Assembly: GCF_013752535.1 (NCBI RefSeq)
Contig: NZ_CP058348.1
Coordinates: forward strand, 1,550,001-1,614,000
DNA length: 64,000 bases
Reading direction: 5' to 3'
DNA from: Bdellovibrio sp. KM01
GTDB lineage: Bacteria > Bdellovibrionota > Bdellovibrionia > Bdellovibrionales > Bdellovibrionaceae
Shown: positions 53,901 through 61,453 of the stretch, in pieces
Layout of the letters: the number at the start of each line of letters is the position of its first letter
Position numbering within the stretch: position 1 is the stretch's first letter
The notes under the pieces: model-generated
The model's database searches: none
What the model was told of the DNA's origin: nothing
What the model saw: the letters and a program-made list of their open reading frames with translations, nothing else
Made by a program: the position numbers and the translations under genes

Positions 53901-53975
53901 GAAACGAATTCGGTCAAAGTCACGGAACTTCAATCCCTTTGGTCTAAAGGAGTTTTAAATGTCTACAACGCCTAA
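50928..53975 (+). CDS. purL: FGAM synthase, large form without glutaminase domain
   Basis: ATP-dependent amidation of FGAR to FGAM. 1015 residues, between the small PurL (~730) that needs separate PurS and the ~1,300-residue fused form. The N-terminal ~200 residues probably supply the PurS-like and linker domains. The synthase shows ETHNSPSALDPFGGAITG, FKDNAGIVDF and DNGAGGVSSSIGEMASLSGG. The C-terminal synthetase half has GKDSMKN and the HDISEGGLMSALAEG motif. The glutaminase is a separate gene, purQ, which overlaps by 17 bases. No free purS gene is present. Confidence 0.95.
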   Translation: MLKQRVAIRSRIENSQEEHLKKLFNPSAPTQDLKLSRVFWLMEKTPGAFKQWDLKKDLHKVFCDAITEDMDFGFPEYHDDKIYVEVRYLAGVTDNWARSATEALSLVSGGATKSWQDFDFEVHSGWQIEMGQDLSQSQVEKVLFQSLANPLLQKVQVKRGGELKGTNSFADFHEYWKVEAEHKPELKLFPLTADVLENLNQERGLALSAVEIQTIIEHFSSPKQMKARAPLGWAGFVTEVEVECLAQTWSEHCKHKIFAANVEYSEAEVKGVPMLGAQTIKSLYKSYIQAATNKLQDCGYLVSVFKDNAGIVDFDKNVNVCVKVETHNSPSALDPFGGAITGILGVNRDILGCGVGAKPIANMDVFCLSKSDLFPKADDPKRPDLLKDPGVIFRGVHQGVEEGGNQSGIPTVNGSFCFASEFAAKPLIFVGSLGVMPKLVHGKNSELKEIRPGDLIVVAGGRLGKDGVHGATFSSLELNDKVASNVVQIGDSITQKRLLDFTIMARDKNLIQAITDNGAGGVSSSIGEMASLSGGARMDLSKHPVKYHGLEFWEMLVSESQERMSFAVAPENLQGFLDLATKMGVEASCLGEFTNSGTFEVYYADKALAKLELEFLHDGLSKMELKARFEGPKEYTEYFRATPKKKVSPTSANIAEVLKTVLANPNVASREPLVRYYDHEVQGATRVKPYGGKTQQGANNSGVIDLSVHGGTENNAVAVSNGLCPQLSYYDTYLMAQRAVDESVRNLVATGADPDKMALVDNFCWPDPTPKKSNPDAEHKMAQLVRACAGIYDAALAYRAPLVSGKDSMKNDFIGKVKSGETVKISVPPTLLMTAIGQVPDARKTVNGFFANSGDQVYLLGQPTQSLIGSVFSQEYETISAYPEYPNLAKNRDLYRLVFGAIQHDLLNSCHDISEGGLMSALAEGCFGNQLGLEVNLRDLSWENIWSEMGSQFVVSVPAAKIPLFERYFDRCSIKLGQVTDKDEFKWTFNSETNSVKVTELQSLWSKGVLNVYNA

Positions 53976-54699
53976 TTTTATGATTTTATGGGGTGATGGC
54001 ATTAACTGTGAAAACGAAACGGCACGGGCGGTGGAGTTAGCAGGTGGTAAGGCTGAAAAAGTGCACATCAATGATCTGGTTCAAAAACCAGAGATGCTGC
54101 GCGATTTTCAAGGCCTGGTGATTCCCGGTGGGTTTTCTTTCGGAGACCACTTGGGCAGCGGCCAGATCCTGGCGTTAAAACTGGAGCGTTTCGTAAAAAA
54201 AGAATTAGAAACATTTGTTAAAAAGTTTCCGGTGATGGGGATTTGTAATGGATTTCAAACTCTGGTGCGTTTGGGGCTTTTGCCGGATGCAAACTTTCGA
54301 AAGTCTTGCTCGTTAGTGAAAAACGAACAAGGTCACTTTCAAAACCAGTGGGTGGAGCTTGAGCGCAACGCCAAGTCGCCTTGTGTATGGACCAAAAATC
54401 TTCCTGAGAATTTTACTTTGCCGGCTCGCCATGGTGAAGGTCGCTTTCTTTGCGAAAGCGACGAAGTTCTAAAGAACTTGCAAAAAAATCAGCAGATCGT
54501 TCTTCGTTATAAGGAAAACTTTAACGGCGCCGTCGATCGAATCGCAGGGGTTTGTGATTCTTCGGGATTGGTCTTCGCGTTGATGCCCCATCCGGAAGCA
54601 GCGATCCACGATTGGCATCTGCCTTTCGCGGGACAAGCGTGGGGTTTGGAATTTTTTAAAAGTGCTTTGCAATATTTGAAAGGTCGTCATGAAAATTAA
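53959..54699 (+). CDS. purQ: FGAM synthase glutaminase subunit
   Basis: Class I glutamine amidotransferase feeding ammonia to PurL. 246 residues. The nucleophile Cys lies in MGICNGFQTLVRLG (~92-105), with the oxyanion-loop GGFSFGDHLGSGQILALK (~56-73) and the catalytic His/Glu pair in MPHPEAAIHD (~212-221). It begins within the purL 3' end and its stop overlaps purH by 11 bases, consistent with translational coupling. Confidence 0.95.
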   Translation: MSTTPNFMILWGDGINCENETARAVELAGGKAEKVHINDLVQKPEMLRDFQGLVIPGGFSFGDHLGSGQILALKLERFVKKELETFVKKFPVMGICNGFQTLVRLGLLPDANFRKSCSLVKNEQGHFQNQWVELERNAKSPCVWTKNLPENFTLPARHGEGRFLCESDEVLKNLQKNQQIVLRYKENFNGAVDRIAGVCDSSGLVFALMPHPEAAIHDWHLPFAGQAWGLEFFKSALQYLKGRHEN

Positions 54700-56209
54700 A
54701 AGAGCTCTACTGAGTGTTTCAGATAAAACGGGTTTGATAGAACTTGCGCAAACTTTGCATAAACACAATGTAGAATTAATCGCAAGCGGTGGTACGGCCA
54801 AAGCCCTTGAACAAGTTGGTTTGCCCGTGACAGCGGTGGAGGAAATCAGCGGTAACCCGGAAGCCTTCCAAGGTCGCATGAAGACTTTAAGCTTTGAGAT
54901 TTCGTCGTCTCTTTTGTTCCGTCGTAACGACGAAGCAGATGTGGCGAAAGCTCAAGAATTAAAAATCAAACCGATCGATTTGGTGGTGGTGAATCTTTAT
55001 CCTTTCCACCAAACAGTGGAAAAAGGCAGTGAGTTCACAGAGTGTGTTGAAAACATCGATATCGGCGGTCCTACAATGCTAAGAGCGGGGGCAAAGAATC
55101 ACGAGTCTGTTACTGTACTTTGTGAGCCTTCTCAGTATCAGGGGTTCGTGGCAAATATGCTTGAGAATGGTGGCAATACTTCATTGGATTACCGCAAACA
55201 GTGTGCTGCCAAAGTTTACACCATGACTGCGTTTTATGATATGGCCATTGCGAGCTATTTAACTCAAAGTACAGGTCAGCAGCTTCGCTACGGAGAAAAT
55301 CCTCATCAAAAAGCTGTGCTGTTGAAAGATCCATTTTCTGAGGGATTGGCGCACAAAGTGTCTCTGCAGGGCAAAGAGATGTCCTACAATAACTTCCTGG
55401 ATGCTGACTTTGCCGCTCAGTCTTTGAAAGATCTTTGGGCATGGCAAGGGAAGTATGCTCATCCCTCCGCTGTCGTTGTGAAACATAACACTCCTTGTGG
55501 GCTCGCGATTGCGGAAACGCCGATGCGTGCTTTGGAGCTTGCATGGAAGGGTGACGAGAAAAGTTCCTTTGGTGGCGTGCTGGCCTTGAGTTTCTCGGTG
55601 GATGCTGAAGTGGCGTCTTTCTTTACCGACAAATTCGTAGAAGTGATTATGGCACCCTCTTTTACTAAGGAGGCTCAAGCCATTCTTAAGAAAAACTGCC
55701 GTCTGGTTCCGTTAACTTTAGAGCAAAAATCCAGCTGGCAGATCCGAACGATCGAAGGCGGAGCTTTGGTGCAAGAAAAAGACCATTTCTCGACTGAAAA
55801 TTTCAAAAGTGTGACGACGAATACCTTTCCAGCTGAAAAGCAAAAGCTCGCTGCCTTTGCTTTCCTGTGCGTGAAAAACTTAAAAAGCAATGCCATCGCA
55901 GTCTGTGCCCAGCGCGGACCTGAATTTGAAATGGTGACTTTGGGTTCGGGGCAAACCAATCGTGTGGACTGTATTGAAAAACTGGTGATTCCTCGACTGC
56001 AGGAAAAAGGTGTCAGGAATGCTTCGGACATGGTTCTTGCTTCCGATGCGTTCTTTCCTTTCCCAGATTCTATCGAGGTGGCCGCCAAGGTCGGTGTGAA
56101 GTACATCGTCCAACCAGGTGGTTCCATCAAGGACAATGACGTGATCGCAGAAGCGAACAATCGCGGTATCTCCATGATCTTCACAGGCCGTCGCCATTTT
56201 TTACACTAG
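54689..56209 (+). CDS. purH: Bifunctional AICAR transformylase/IMP cyclohydrolase
   Basis: Last two steps to IMP. 506 residues: an N-terminal MGS-like IMP cyclohydrolase domain (ALLSVSDKTGLIELAQTL, ASGGTAKAL, then NIDIGGPTMLRAGAKNH near 125) and a C-terminal AICAR formyltransferase domain with RYGENPHQKA (~195-204), KHNTPCGLA (~268) and the C-terminal QPGGSIKDNDVI. All key motifs are intact. The gap to purM is 9 bases and carries AGGAG. Confidence 0.97.
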   Translation: MKIKRALLSVSDKTGLIELAQTLHKHNVELIASGGTAKALEQVGLPVTAVEEISGNPEAFQGRMKTLSFEISSSLLFRRNDEADVAKAQELKIKPIDLVVVNLYPFHQTVEKGSEFTECVENIDIGGPTMLRAGAKNHESVTVLCEPSQYQGFVANMLENGGNTSLDYRKQCAAKVYTMTAFYDMAIASYLTQSTGQQLRYGENPHQKAVLLKDPFSEGLAHKVSLQGKEMSYNNFLDADFAAQSLKDLWAWQGKYAHPSAVVVKHNTPCGLAIAETPMRALELAWKGDEKSSFGGVLALSFSVDAEVASFFTDKFVEVIMAPSFTKEAQAILKKNCRLVPLTLEQKSSWQIRTIEGGALVQEKDHFSTENFKSVTTNTFPAEKQKLAAFAFLCVKNLKSNAIAVCAQRGPEFEMVTLGSGQTNRVDCIEKLVIPRLQEKGVRNASDMVLASDAFFPFPDSIEVAAKVGVKYIVQPGGSIKDNDVIAEANNRGISMIFTGRRHFLH

Positions 56210-56218
56210 GAGTTTAAA

Positions 56219-57214
56219 ATGTCAGAAGTAATTGATTACGCAAAATCCGGTGTAGATATTCAAAAAGGTGACGCCTTCGTCGAGCGCATCAAGATGCTGG
56301 TCCCAACAACTCACAACGATCAGGTCCTGCAAGGAATCGGGGGGTTCGCGGCGCTTTACAAAGTCAGCGAAGATCGTATTATCGCCAGCAGTACGGATGG
56401 AGTGGGTACAAAGCTTAAGCTCGCTCAACAAATGAACAGACATCACGGCGTCGGAATTGACCTGGTCGCGATGTGTGTGAATGACTTATTATGTGTGGGT
56501 GCAAAACCATTGTTCTTTCTGGATTACATGGCCTTCGGTAAACTTGATACGCGCGTGAGTGAAGAATTAATCGCAGGCATGGTCGATGGTTGCAAACAAT
56601 CCGGCATGGCTTTGATCGGTGGTGAAACGGCGGAAATGCCTGGCATGTATCAAAACGATGAATACGATGTGGCAGGTTTCAGCGTCGGTGATGTTCATCC
56701 CAAAGACATGTTCCAAGAGGAAAACATGGAAGAGGGTGACGTGCTACTGGGAATCGCTTCCAGCGGTTTTCATTCCAACGGTTATTCTTTGCTTAGAAAG
56801 CTAGTGAAAGATGATGAGACAGAATTGATCAATCAGTTGTTGGTTCCTACAAAAATCTACGTAAAAACCGTGAATTCCATTCGTAACAATGCTCCTTCGG
56901 CATTGCTCGCGATGGCGCATATCACGGGTGGGGGAATTCACAATATCCCACGCATGAGTGAAAAGTTTGATTACGTCTTGAACGGCTGGCCTTCATTGGA
57001 TGAAACTGCACCGGTGATCAAAACAATTGCGACAAGATCGGGACTTTCGAATGAAAAGCTTTATGAGACTTTCAATATGGGAATCGGCTTGGTTTTATTG
57101 GTTAAAAAGGCCTTTGTTGAGACCATCAAAGACCATCTAAAATCCCAGGACGAAAAGTTCTGGGAAATCGGTTATATCAAAAAAGGCACCGGCCAAATCA
57201 ACGTTCCAAAATAA
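56219..57214 (+). CDS. purM: AIR synthetase
   Basis: Closes FGAM to AIR using ATP. 331 residues of the PurM/PurL/SelD superfamily: DYAKSGVDIQKGDAFVERIK at the N-terminus, STDGVGTKLKLA (~62), GIDLVAMCVNDLLCVGAKPLFFLDY, GGETAEMPGMY (~138) and the C-terminal HITGGGIHNIPR (~238). AGGAG precedes the ATG. It is the last gene of the operon, ended by a strong terminator immediately after its stop. Its place at the end, separate from purN and purD, is a local arrangement. Confidence 0.97.
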   Translation: MSEVIDYAKSGVDIQKGDAFVERIKMLVPTTHNDQVLQGIGGFAALYKVSEDRIIASSTDGVGTKLKLAQQMNRHHGVGIDLVAMCVNDLLCVGAKPLFFLDYMAFGKLDTRVSEELIAGMVDGCKQSGMALIGGETAEMPGMYQNDEYDVAGFSVGDVHPKDMFQEENMEEGDVLLGIASSGFHSNGYSLLRKLVKDDETELINQLLVPTKIYVKTVNSIRNNAPSALLAMAHITGGGIHNIPRMSEKFDYVLNGWPSLDETAPVIKTIATRSGLSNEKLYETFNMGIGLVLLVKKAFVETIKDHLKSQDEKFWEIGYIKKGTGQINVPK

Positions 57215-57242
57215 AAAAAGGCTCCTCGCGGAGCCTTTTTTA
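57214..57242 (+). terminator. Intrinsic terminator of the purine operon
   Basis: GGCTCC (57220-57225), loop TCGC and GGAGCC (57230-57235), flanked by an A-run and a T-run, directly after the purM TAA. The symmetric runs suggest use from both strands; the minus-strand gene at 57244 also ends here. Confidence 0.9.
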
Positions 57243-57243
57243 T

Positions 57244-57651
57244 TTAGTGTCTGTTTTTATTTTTCGGAAGAGACTTTGCTCTTTCGTTTTTCGGTGAACT
57301 GGGTTCCCGATCACCAGCGCCTGAAAACTTCACGTCCTGGCTGCGATAAAAGCTTCCAGACGGGGATGCGGTGAAGCTGCGGATATCCAGGTTCAACTTA
57401 TAACCATCGCCTTGAGCCAGCTTTTTTATGACATAGGAAAGTTTCTCAAAAGAGTCCGGATCTGATTTTGGAATTTGCACAAAGAACATTGTGTCTTTGC
57501 CTTCAAAATTAGCACCAAGTTTCAACTCATACTTGTCTTGAGAGTATTTGATATCCAAAAGACTCACGTTGTTCACTTGAGCTGCAGAAGCTGTCGCGCC
57601 GGACATAAAAAACAAAGCTAAAATTAGGTTTTTCATTTTTAATACTTTCAT
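57244..57651 (-). CDS. Small exported protein of unknown function
   Basis: 135 residues with a signal peptide (MKNLILALFFMSGATASAAQ after a five-residue MKVLK lead, cleavage near ASAAQ). The mature part has alternating strands (NVSLLDIKYSQDKYELKLGANFEG) and a basic, Ser/Pro/Lys-rich tail ending KNKNRH. No family recognised. The start at 57651 overlaps the preceding gene's stop (TAATG), so it is likely coexpressed with the exported cysteine hydrolase; MKNL at codon 6 is an alternative start. Confidence 0.65.
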   Translation of the reverse strand: MKVLKMKNLILALFFMSGATASAAQVNNVSLLDIKYSQDKYELKLGANFEGKDTMFFVQIPKSDPDSFEKLSYVIKKLAQGDGYKLNLDIRSFTASPSGSFYRSQDVKFSGAGDREPSSPKNERAKSLPKNKNRH

Positions 57652-58340
57652 TACTGAGTCCCTTTTCTTAAGCGAGTCGGTCCTGCGCCACTTTGTACTG
57701 TTATCATACTATCTTCTAATCTATCAATTGAAGCGGTTTCTTTAAAAGAGCAGTTGGAGCAGTGATAACGCATGTCTTTGTAATAGCCCGCGTAGGGGTA
57801 GATGAAGTCTTCGAAATTGAAATCTGCAATCCCTTTGTTATAGGCCACGACATTGCAGTTCCCATTCAGAGCGCCCTTAATACTTTGGTAGACGCAAGCG
57901 CCTCCATTTGCACCCGTAATCAAAAGAGTTCCAATGTTATTTTTCTGAACATAAGCGATAAGCTGATCGCGGTACTTATTGTTCCGGTCAAACATGCCAT
58001 CTGTGTCTTTCAAAAACGTATGAGTTTTTTCATAAGAAAAGGCGGCTTGCTTTAGATTTGGATTTGTTGGACTGGATTCGGGATCAAGATCATATTCGAT
58101 AAATATAATGGGTATTCCACTTTGCCTAGCTTTGGTGATGGCATCCATTTGCTGCTGCTGAAGATCTTTGATTTTCTTTTTGTTTTCTGGTGTTTCATAT
58201 GCGCCATTTCGTTCAGCAAAGTAGGCCTGCATATCAATGACCACTAAGGCCGCATTGCCGCTATTTTGTTTGCATATTTCTTCTGCCCAACCGGGCATCG
58301 ATATAACGGTAGAAAAAAGAAGTGTGATAAATAATTTCAT
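57651..58340 (-). CDS. Exported isochorismatase-like cysteine hydrolase
   Basis: 229 residues with a signal peptide (MKLFITLLFSTVISMPGWAEE). The mature domain fits the isochorismatase/nicotinamidase fold: ALVVIDMQAYF with catalytic Asp36, a lysine in HTFLKDTDGMF (Lys111 candidate), and Cys149 in TGANGGACVYQSI, replacing the usual TG-x-x-T-x-x-C-V. Members are normally cytoplasmic, so an exported form is unusual. Extra Cys (EICKQ, GNCNV, HCSNCSF) may form disulfides. Substrate unknown: it could be nicotinamide or another amide/ester in the periplasm. Confidence 0.75.
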   Translation of the reverse strand: MKLFITLLFSTVISMPGWAEEICKQNSGNAALVVIDMQAYFAERNGAYETPENKKKIKDLQQQQMDAITKARQSGIPIIFIEYDLDPESSPTNPNLKQAAFSYEKTHTFLKDTDGMFDRNNKYRDQLIAYVQKNNIGTLLITGANGGACVYQSIKGALNGNCNVVAYNKGIADFNFEDFIYPYAGYYKDMRYHCSNCSFKETASIDRLEDSMITVQSGAGPTRLRKGTQ

Positions 58341-58482
58341 TGCTATCTAATCGGTATTCTATTTGCGAGTCTTAAGTCGACATATGTCGGGGCGGTTGCA
58401 TTTGGTTGCATGGATGCGTCAGGTCCAGGTGTTTGACAGTGCTGGTGATTGGATGCAAGTCTTCAAATTCATTCAGGAGGAT

Positions 58483-58743
58483 ATGGTGCTTAAAAAAATC
58501 TTAATGTTGGTAACTTTGGTGTTAACGTTTTCTGGTTGCCAGACAGTGAAACCAATCGTCGGACCCGACGGATCAACACACCAGTTGATCGGTTGTTACT
58601 ATGTTGAATCCTGCTATGAAAAAGCGCGTGAAGTGTGCGGTGGGAATTATAAGATCATCAACACTTCGACGGAAACTTCTGGCGATGCAAACTCCACAAA
58701 CAGCTCGATCAGTCTTTTAGTTAAGTGCGAAAACCAAAAATAA
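58483..58743 (+). CDS. Small predicted lipoprotein
   Basis: 86 residues from ATG 58483, chosen because AGGAGG sits at 58475-58480. The signal MVLKKILMLVTLVLTFSGC has a lipobox (FSGC). The mature part has four Cys (GCYYVESC, EVCGG, VKCENQK), giving possible disulfides, and a Thr/Ser/Asn-rich loop. It resembles small outer-membrane lipoproteins of the 'YcfL/YfiL' size class, but no family is claimed. A longer in-frame reading to 58363 adds non-signal sequence and is rejected. Confidence 0.7.
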   Translation: MVLKKILMLVTLVLTFSGCQTVKPIVGPDGSTHQLIGCYYVESCYEKAREVCGGNYKIINTSTETSGDANSTNSSISLLVKCENQK

Positions 58744-58749
58744 CCGACC

Positions 58750-59202
58750 ATGATCGAGTTTAAAAAAGCCCAATTAACCAATTTGAAAGAGATCAACGAA
58801 TTGATCGTGGAATCACGTTCCGTTTGGAATTATCCAGCGTAATACGCGAAAGCCTCTTTACCTCTAGTCGTCGCTAATGAAGCCGTTTTAAACACTGAAA
58901 TTTGTTACGAGATTCATAATCCTGAACTAGTGGGTTTTTTTGCCTTTGAGAATAGCGAAGACGGCATTTACTTGGAATCTTTGTGGATTAAAAAGTCCGC
59001 TTTGAAACAAGGGATTGGCGCAGCCACATCCAAATTTATTGATCAACTTGCTATCGAAAACGGCTGGTCCAAAATCAAAGTCTTCCCAGATCCACCCGTC
59101 GAAGGATTCTATCTAAAATGTGGTTACACCAACACGGGTGAAAAATTTCCGTCCCGTATCGCCGGTGGACCGACATTCAGCCTTTTTGAAAAAGTTTATT
59201 AG
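58750..59202 (+). pseudogene. GNAT acetyltransferase interrupted by a stop codon
   Basis: Reads MIEFKKAQLTNLKEINELIV from ATG 58750, then SRSVWNYPA, then TAA at 58840-58842, then resumes in the same frame as YAKASLPLVV through VGFFAFENSEDGIYLESLWI, QGIGAATSKFIDQLA (CoA loop) and FYLKCGYTNTGEKFPS to TAG at 59202. Both halves are clearly one acetyltransferase of ~150 residues. A single base change, for example from GAA, would account for the stop. A GTG at 58930 could still start a 90-residue C-terminal fragment. It may be a pseudogene, a sequencing error or a readthrough site. Confidence 0.75.
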
Positions 59203-59203
59203 A

Positions 59204-59230
59204 TTTTCGCGTTACCAAGAAAAGCTGCGT
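59204..59230 (+). repeat. ACCAAGAA hairpin motif, copy D
   Basis: TTTTCGCGTTACCAAGAAAA then GCTGCGT, directly after the acetyltransferase remnant's stop and overlapping the following hairpin. It matches copies A-C in TTCGCG, ACCAAGAA and GCGT. Confidence 0.6.
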
Positions 59231-59244
59231 TATTAGCGCAGCTT
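59222..59244. terminator. Hairpin between convergent genes
   Basis: AAGCTGCG (59222-59229) pairs with CGCAGCTT (59237-59244), 8 bp. It lies between the acetyltransferase remnant and the minus-strand gene ending at 59243. Only weak T-runs follow, so termination is plausible, not certain. Confidence 0.5.
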
Positions 59245-59620
59245 ACTTGTAGTCCTTCATGTTAAAATTAAAAGGGTAAGCTTCGACAATTGTCACTTTG
59301 CCAGAGGGGCTTGCTGGGAACTTCCACTGCTTAACTGTTTCCGCAACACAGGTTTTCACGCCTTCATTTTTCAAGGTCGTAGATTTCTCGACGATCCAGG
59401 ATTTTGAAACGTTTCCGTCTTTATCGATTTCAAAGCCCGCGACAACTTTGCCTTCAATCTTTTCGTCGGCAGCTTTGTTTTTCAAAGCAGTTTTGTAGCA
59501 ATCTGTGACCCCGTGTAGTTGAGTACGAATCACCCTGCGGATATCAGACTTATTAGAATTGGATTCCGCATTCGCGATAAAGGGAGTTGTTATCAATAGT
59601 GCTGCAATAAGTTTCAACAT
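59243..59620 (-). CDS. Exported TonB/AgmX-like C-terminal domain protein
   Basis: 125 residues starting at ATG 59620, giving a signal peptide MLKLIAALLITTPFIANAES. The mature domain fits the AgmX/PglI or TonB C-terminal type: RRVIRTQLHGVTDCYKTALK, then KIEGKVVAGFEIDKDGNVSKSWIVEKSTTL and CVAETVKQWKFPASPSGKVTIVEAYPFNF. Two Cys (DCYK and TCVAE) likely pair. These domains occur in delta-type bacteria as free small periplasmic proteins with unknown roles. A longer reading to 59647 has no signal-like start. Confidence 0.75.
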   Translation of the reverse strand: MLKLIAALLITTPFIANAESNSNKSDIRRVIRTQLHGVTDCYKTALKNKAADEKIEGKVVAGFEIDKDGNVSKSWIVEKSTTLKNEGVKTCVAETVKQWKFPASPSGKVTIVEAYPFNFNMKDYK

Positions 59621-59688
59621 ATAAGTTCCAATCCAAAGATCAATCATTCAGCAATAGTAAATTACTGGAGAAAGTGTGTCCGTACCTT

Positions 59689-60816
59689 TTAAAAAGTAAA
59701 AAATGGCTCCATCTCAATCGGACGTTCATTCGATGGATGCATAAACTCAGGCGGCTCCGTATCCGGCGGCATCATCAAATAAACGCCGAATGGAATTTTC
59801 GCTGAAACCCAATTCATAGGGCGGCGGTAAACGTATTCAGAACGCATTTGATTATAAACCAGGAATTCATTCTCTTGAGCATCGTCAAAGGCTTTCCAAA
59901 GCAAAGCCTCGAAGATATCGCCATTATCTGCATGCAAGAAGTTCAAATATTTGAAATTTAAACTCGCTTCGATTTTCAGACGAGAAAAAGGCTTCGTCAT
60001 CGTGCGAGTCCAGCCCAGCATTTTTCCGAACTTTAGAAACTGACGGAAATTGTGGGCCTTCAAGTTGTAAGTCATCGGAATAAAGTCTTGCATGCCCTCG
60101 GCAGACCAAGGTGCACAGCAACCTACGATATTATCGTTCTTATCAATCGCGATAATAAAGTTTTCTAATTTTAAACCTTCCCAGCGATCCAATTTGTCGT
60201 GGAAACTTTGCGCATCCCAAACAGTCGCCAAATCCTTAGAACGAGATTTTTGTGAGATATAATAAATCAAAGCATCCACATTGGCAGGGCTTCCGTGGCG
60301 CATACGCAAGTGTGGCAATGGATTTTTCGCCCAGGGAAAACGTCCATGGACCGAAACCATGTTTAAACGACGGAACAAGTAATAACGAGGCAAGGGACGT
60401 TTCAAAGTTCTTTGGCGAACGAAAGCATTCATCGACTTCGCTTCGTTTAAGCTCATCACCGTAAAGAAATACTTCGCATCCAACACTGAGGAGACTTCAT
60501 TCATTACCGGCAAAAAGTGCTGACCCCATTCCAAGATCGCTTTACGATTCGAAGAAATACGTAAGTCACGGCCAAAGGCCACCGTGCGAACTTTATTGTC
60601 CAGCAAAACATCACGAACCACAAAGCTCGCCATGCCTTCCAGTTTCCCTTCGTCTTTCAACATATAAGTTAAAGACTTTTCCCCGTGGATTTCATAGGGC
60701 TGAAAAAAATTACCATCACGATCAATTTTGATCTGCAAGGGACCATCTAGGGGAAAGCTTTTATAATATTCAACTAACGCAGCCGAATCATCAGGCGAGG
60801 CAATCTCAAGTTTCAT
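59689..60816 (-). CDS. Large GNAT-like protein of unknown substrate
   Basis: 375 residues from ATG 60816; a TTG at 60831 is an alternative. The N-terminal half looks like a GNAT fold (KLEIASPDDSAALVEYYKSF at the start, LEGMASFVVRDVLLDNKVRTVAFGRDLRISSNRK in the middle). A second half includes NFIIAIDKNDNIVGCCAPWSAEGMQD, another acyltransferase-like strand, so two GNAT-like lobes are possible. Classical R/Q-x-x-G-x-G loops are absent. The 1-base overlap (TAATG) with the cobalamin adenosyltransferase gene implies cotranscription. Function is not inferred. Confidence 0.6.
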   Translation of the reverse strand: MKLEIASPDDSAALVEYYKSFPLDGPLQIKIDRDGNFFQPYEIHGEKSLTYMLKDEGKLEGMASFVVRDVLLDNKVRTVAFGRDLRISSNRKAILEWGQHFLPVMNEVSSVLDAKYFFTVMSLNEAKSMNAFVRQRTLKRPLPRYYLFRRLNMVSVHGRFPWAKNPLPHLRMRHGSPANVDALIYYISQKSRSKDLATVWDAQSFHDKLDRWEGLKLENFIIAIDKNDNIVGCCAPWSAEGMQDFIPMTYNLKAHNFRQFLKFGKMLGWTRTMTKPFSRLKIEASLNFKYLNFLHADNGDIFEALLWKAFDDAQENEFLVYNQMRSEYVYRRPMNWVSAKIPFGVYLMMPPDTEPPEFMHPSNERPIEMEPFFTF

Positions 60817-61391
60817 TAAGTCTTTTTCCAAAGGACTTCAGATTGTCCCATTTTAAGGTTGGCCCAACGAGCAGCAACGAACAAGAAATCGCTCAAGCGA
60901 TTTAAATACTGCAAACACATGGAATAGCGTTCATCTTTCACGGCGATTTCAGCAGATCTGCGCTCGCTGCGACGGCAACAAGTGCGTGCCACATGTAAGT
61001 GTGATGCGGCAATGTGACCCGCTGGCAAAATGAAATTGCGCAGTTCAGGTAGCTCCGCCGTCAATTCATCAATTTTTATTTCCACCACGCGGATTTGCTC
61101 TGCCGTGATCGGTGGCAGCATCTGAAAAACTTCGTCTTTTTCAGTCGCAAGCAAGCTTCCGATATTGAACAGCTCGTTTTGTATTTTCTCAAGAATTTCA
61201 TCCAAAGCGAGCAGGGTGGGATAGGCATACAAAGTAGAACGACAAACACCGATATAACTATTTAATTCATCCACGGTGCCATAGGCCTCAACGCGCGGGT
61301 TGAATTTTTCAACGCAAGAACCATCCACCAATCGTGTGGTCCCCTTGTCGCCAGTGCGAGTGTAGATCTTTGCTTTGGGAGGTGTCGTCAT
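60816..61391 (-). CDS. PduO-type cob(I)yrinic acid a,c-diamide adenosyltransferase
   Basis: Transfers adenosyl from ATP to cob(I)alamin, making coenzyme B12. 191 residues from ATG 61391; a TTG at 61409 is less likely. The ATP-binding KIYTRTGDKGTTRLVDG (~7-23) opens the chain, followed by VEAYGTVDELNSYIGVCRS (~35-53), and the C-terminal helices include CRRSERRS and YLNRLSDFLFVAARW, all typical of the PduO family. It probably supports salvaged cobalamin use; no cobalamin synthesis genes are in the window. Divergent from the gene at 61454. Confidence 0.93.
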   Translation of the reverse strand: MTTPPKAKIYTRTGDKGTTRLVDGSCVEKFNPRVEAYGTVDELNSYIGVCRSTLYAYPTLLALDEILEKIQNELFNIGSLLATEKDEVFQMLPPITAEQIRVVEIKIDELTAELPELRNFILPAGHIAASHLHVARTCCRRSERRSAEIAVKDERYSMCLQYLNRLSDFLFVAARWANLKMGQSEVLWKKT

Positions 61392-61453
61392 AACTTTTGC
61401 CCTTTTCAATTTAAGTGTCGCGTTTTACTCTGATGGGGTCAAGAGAGGTTCCT

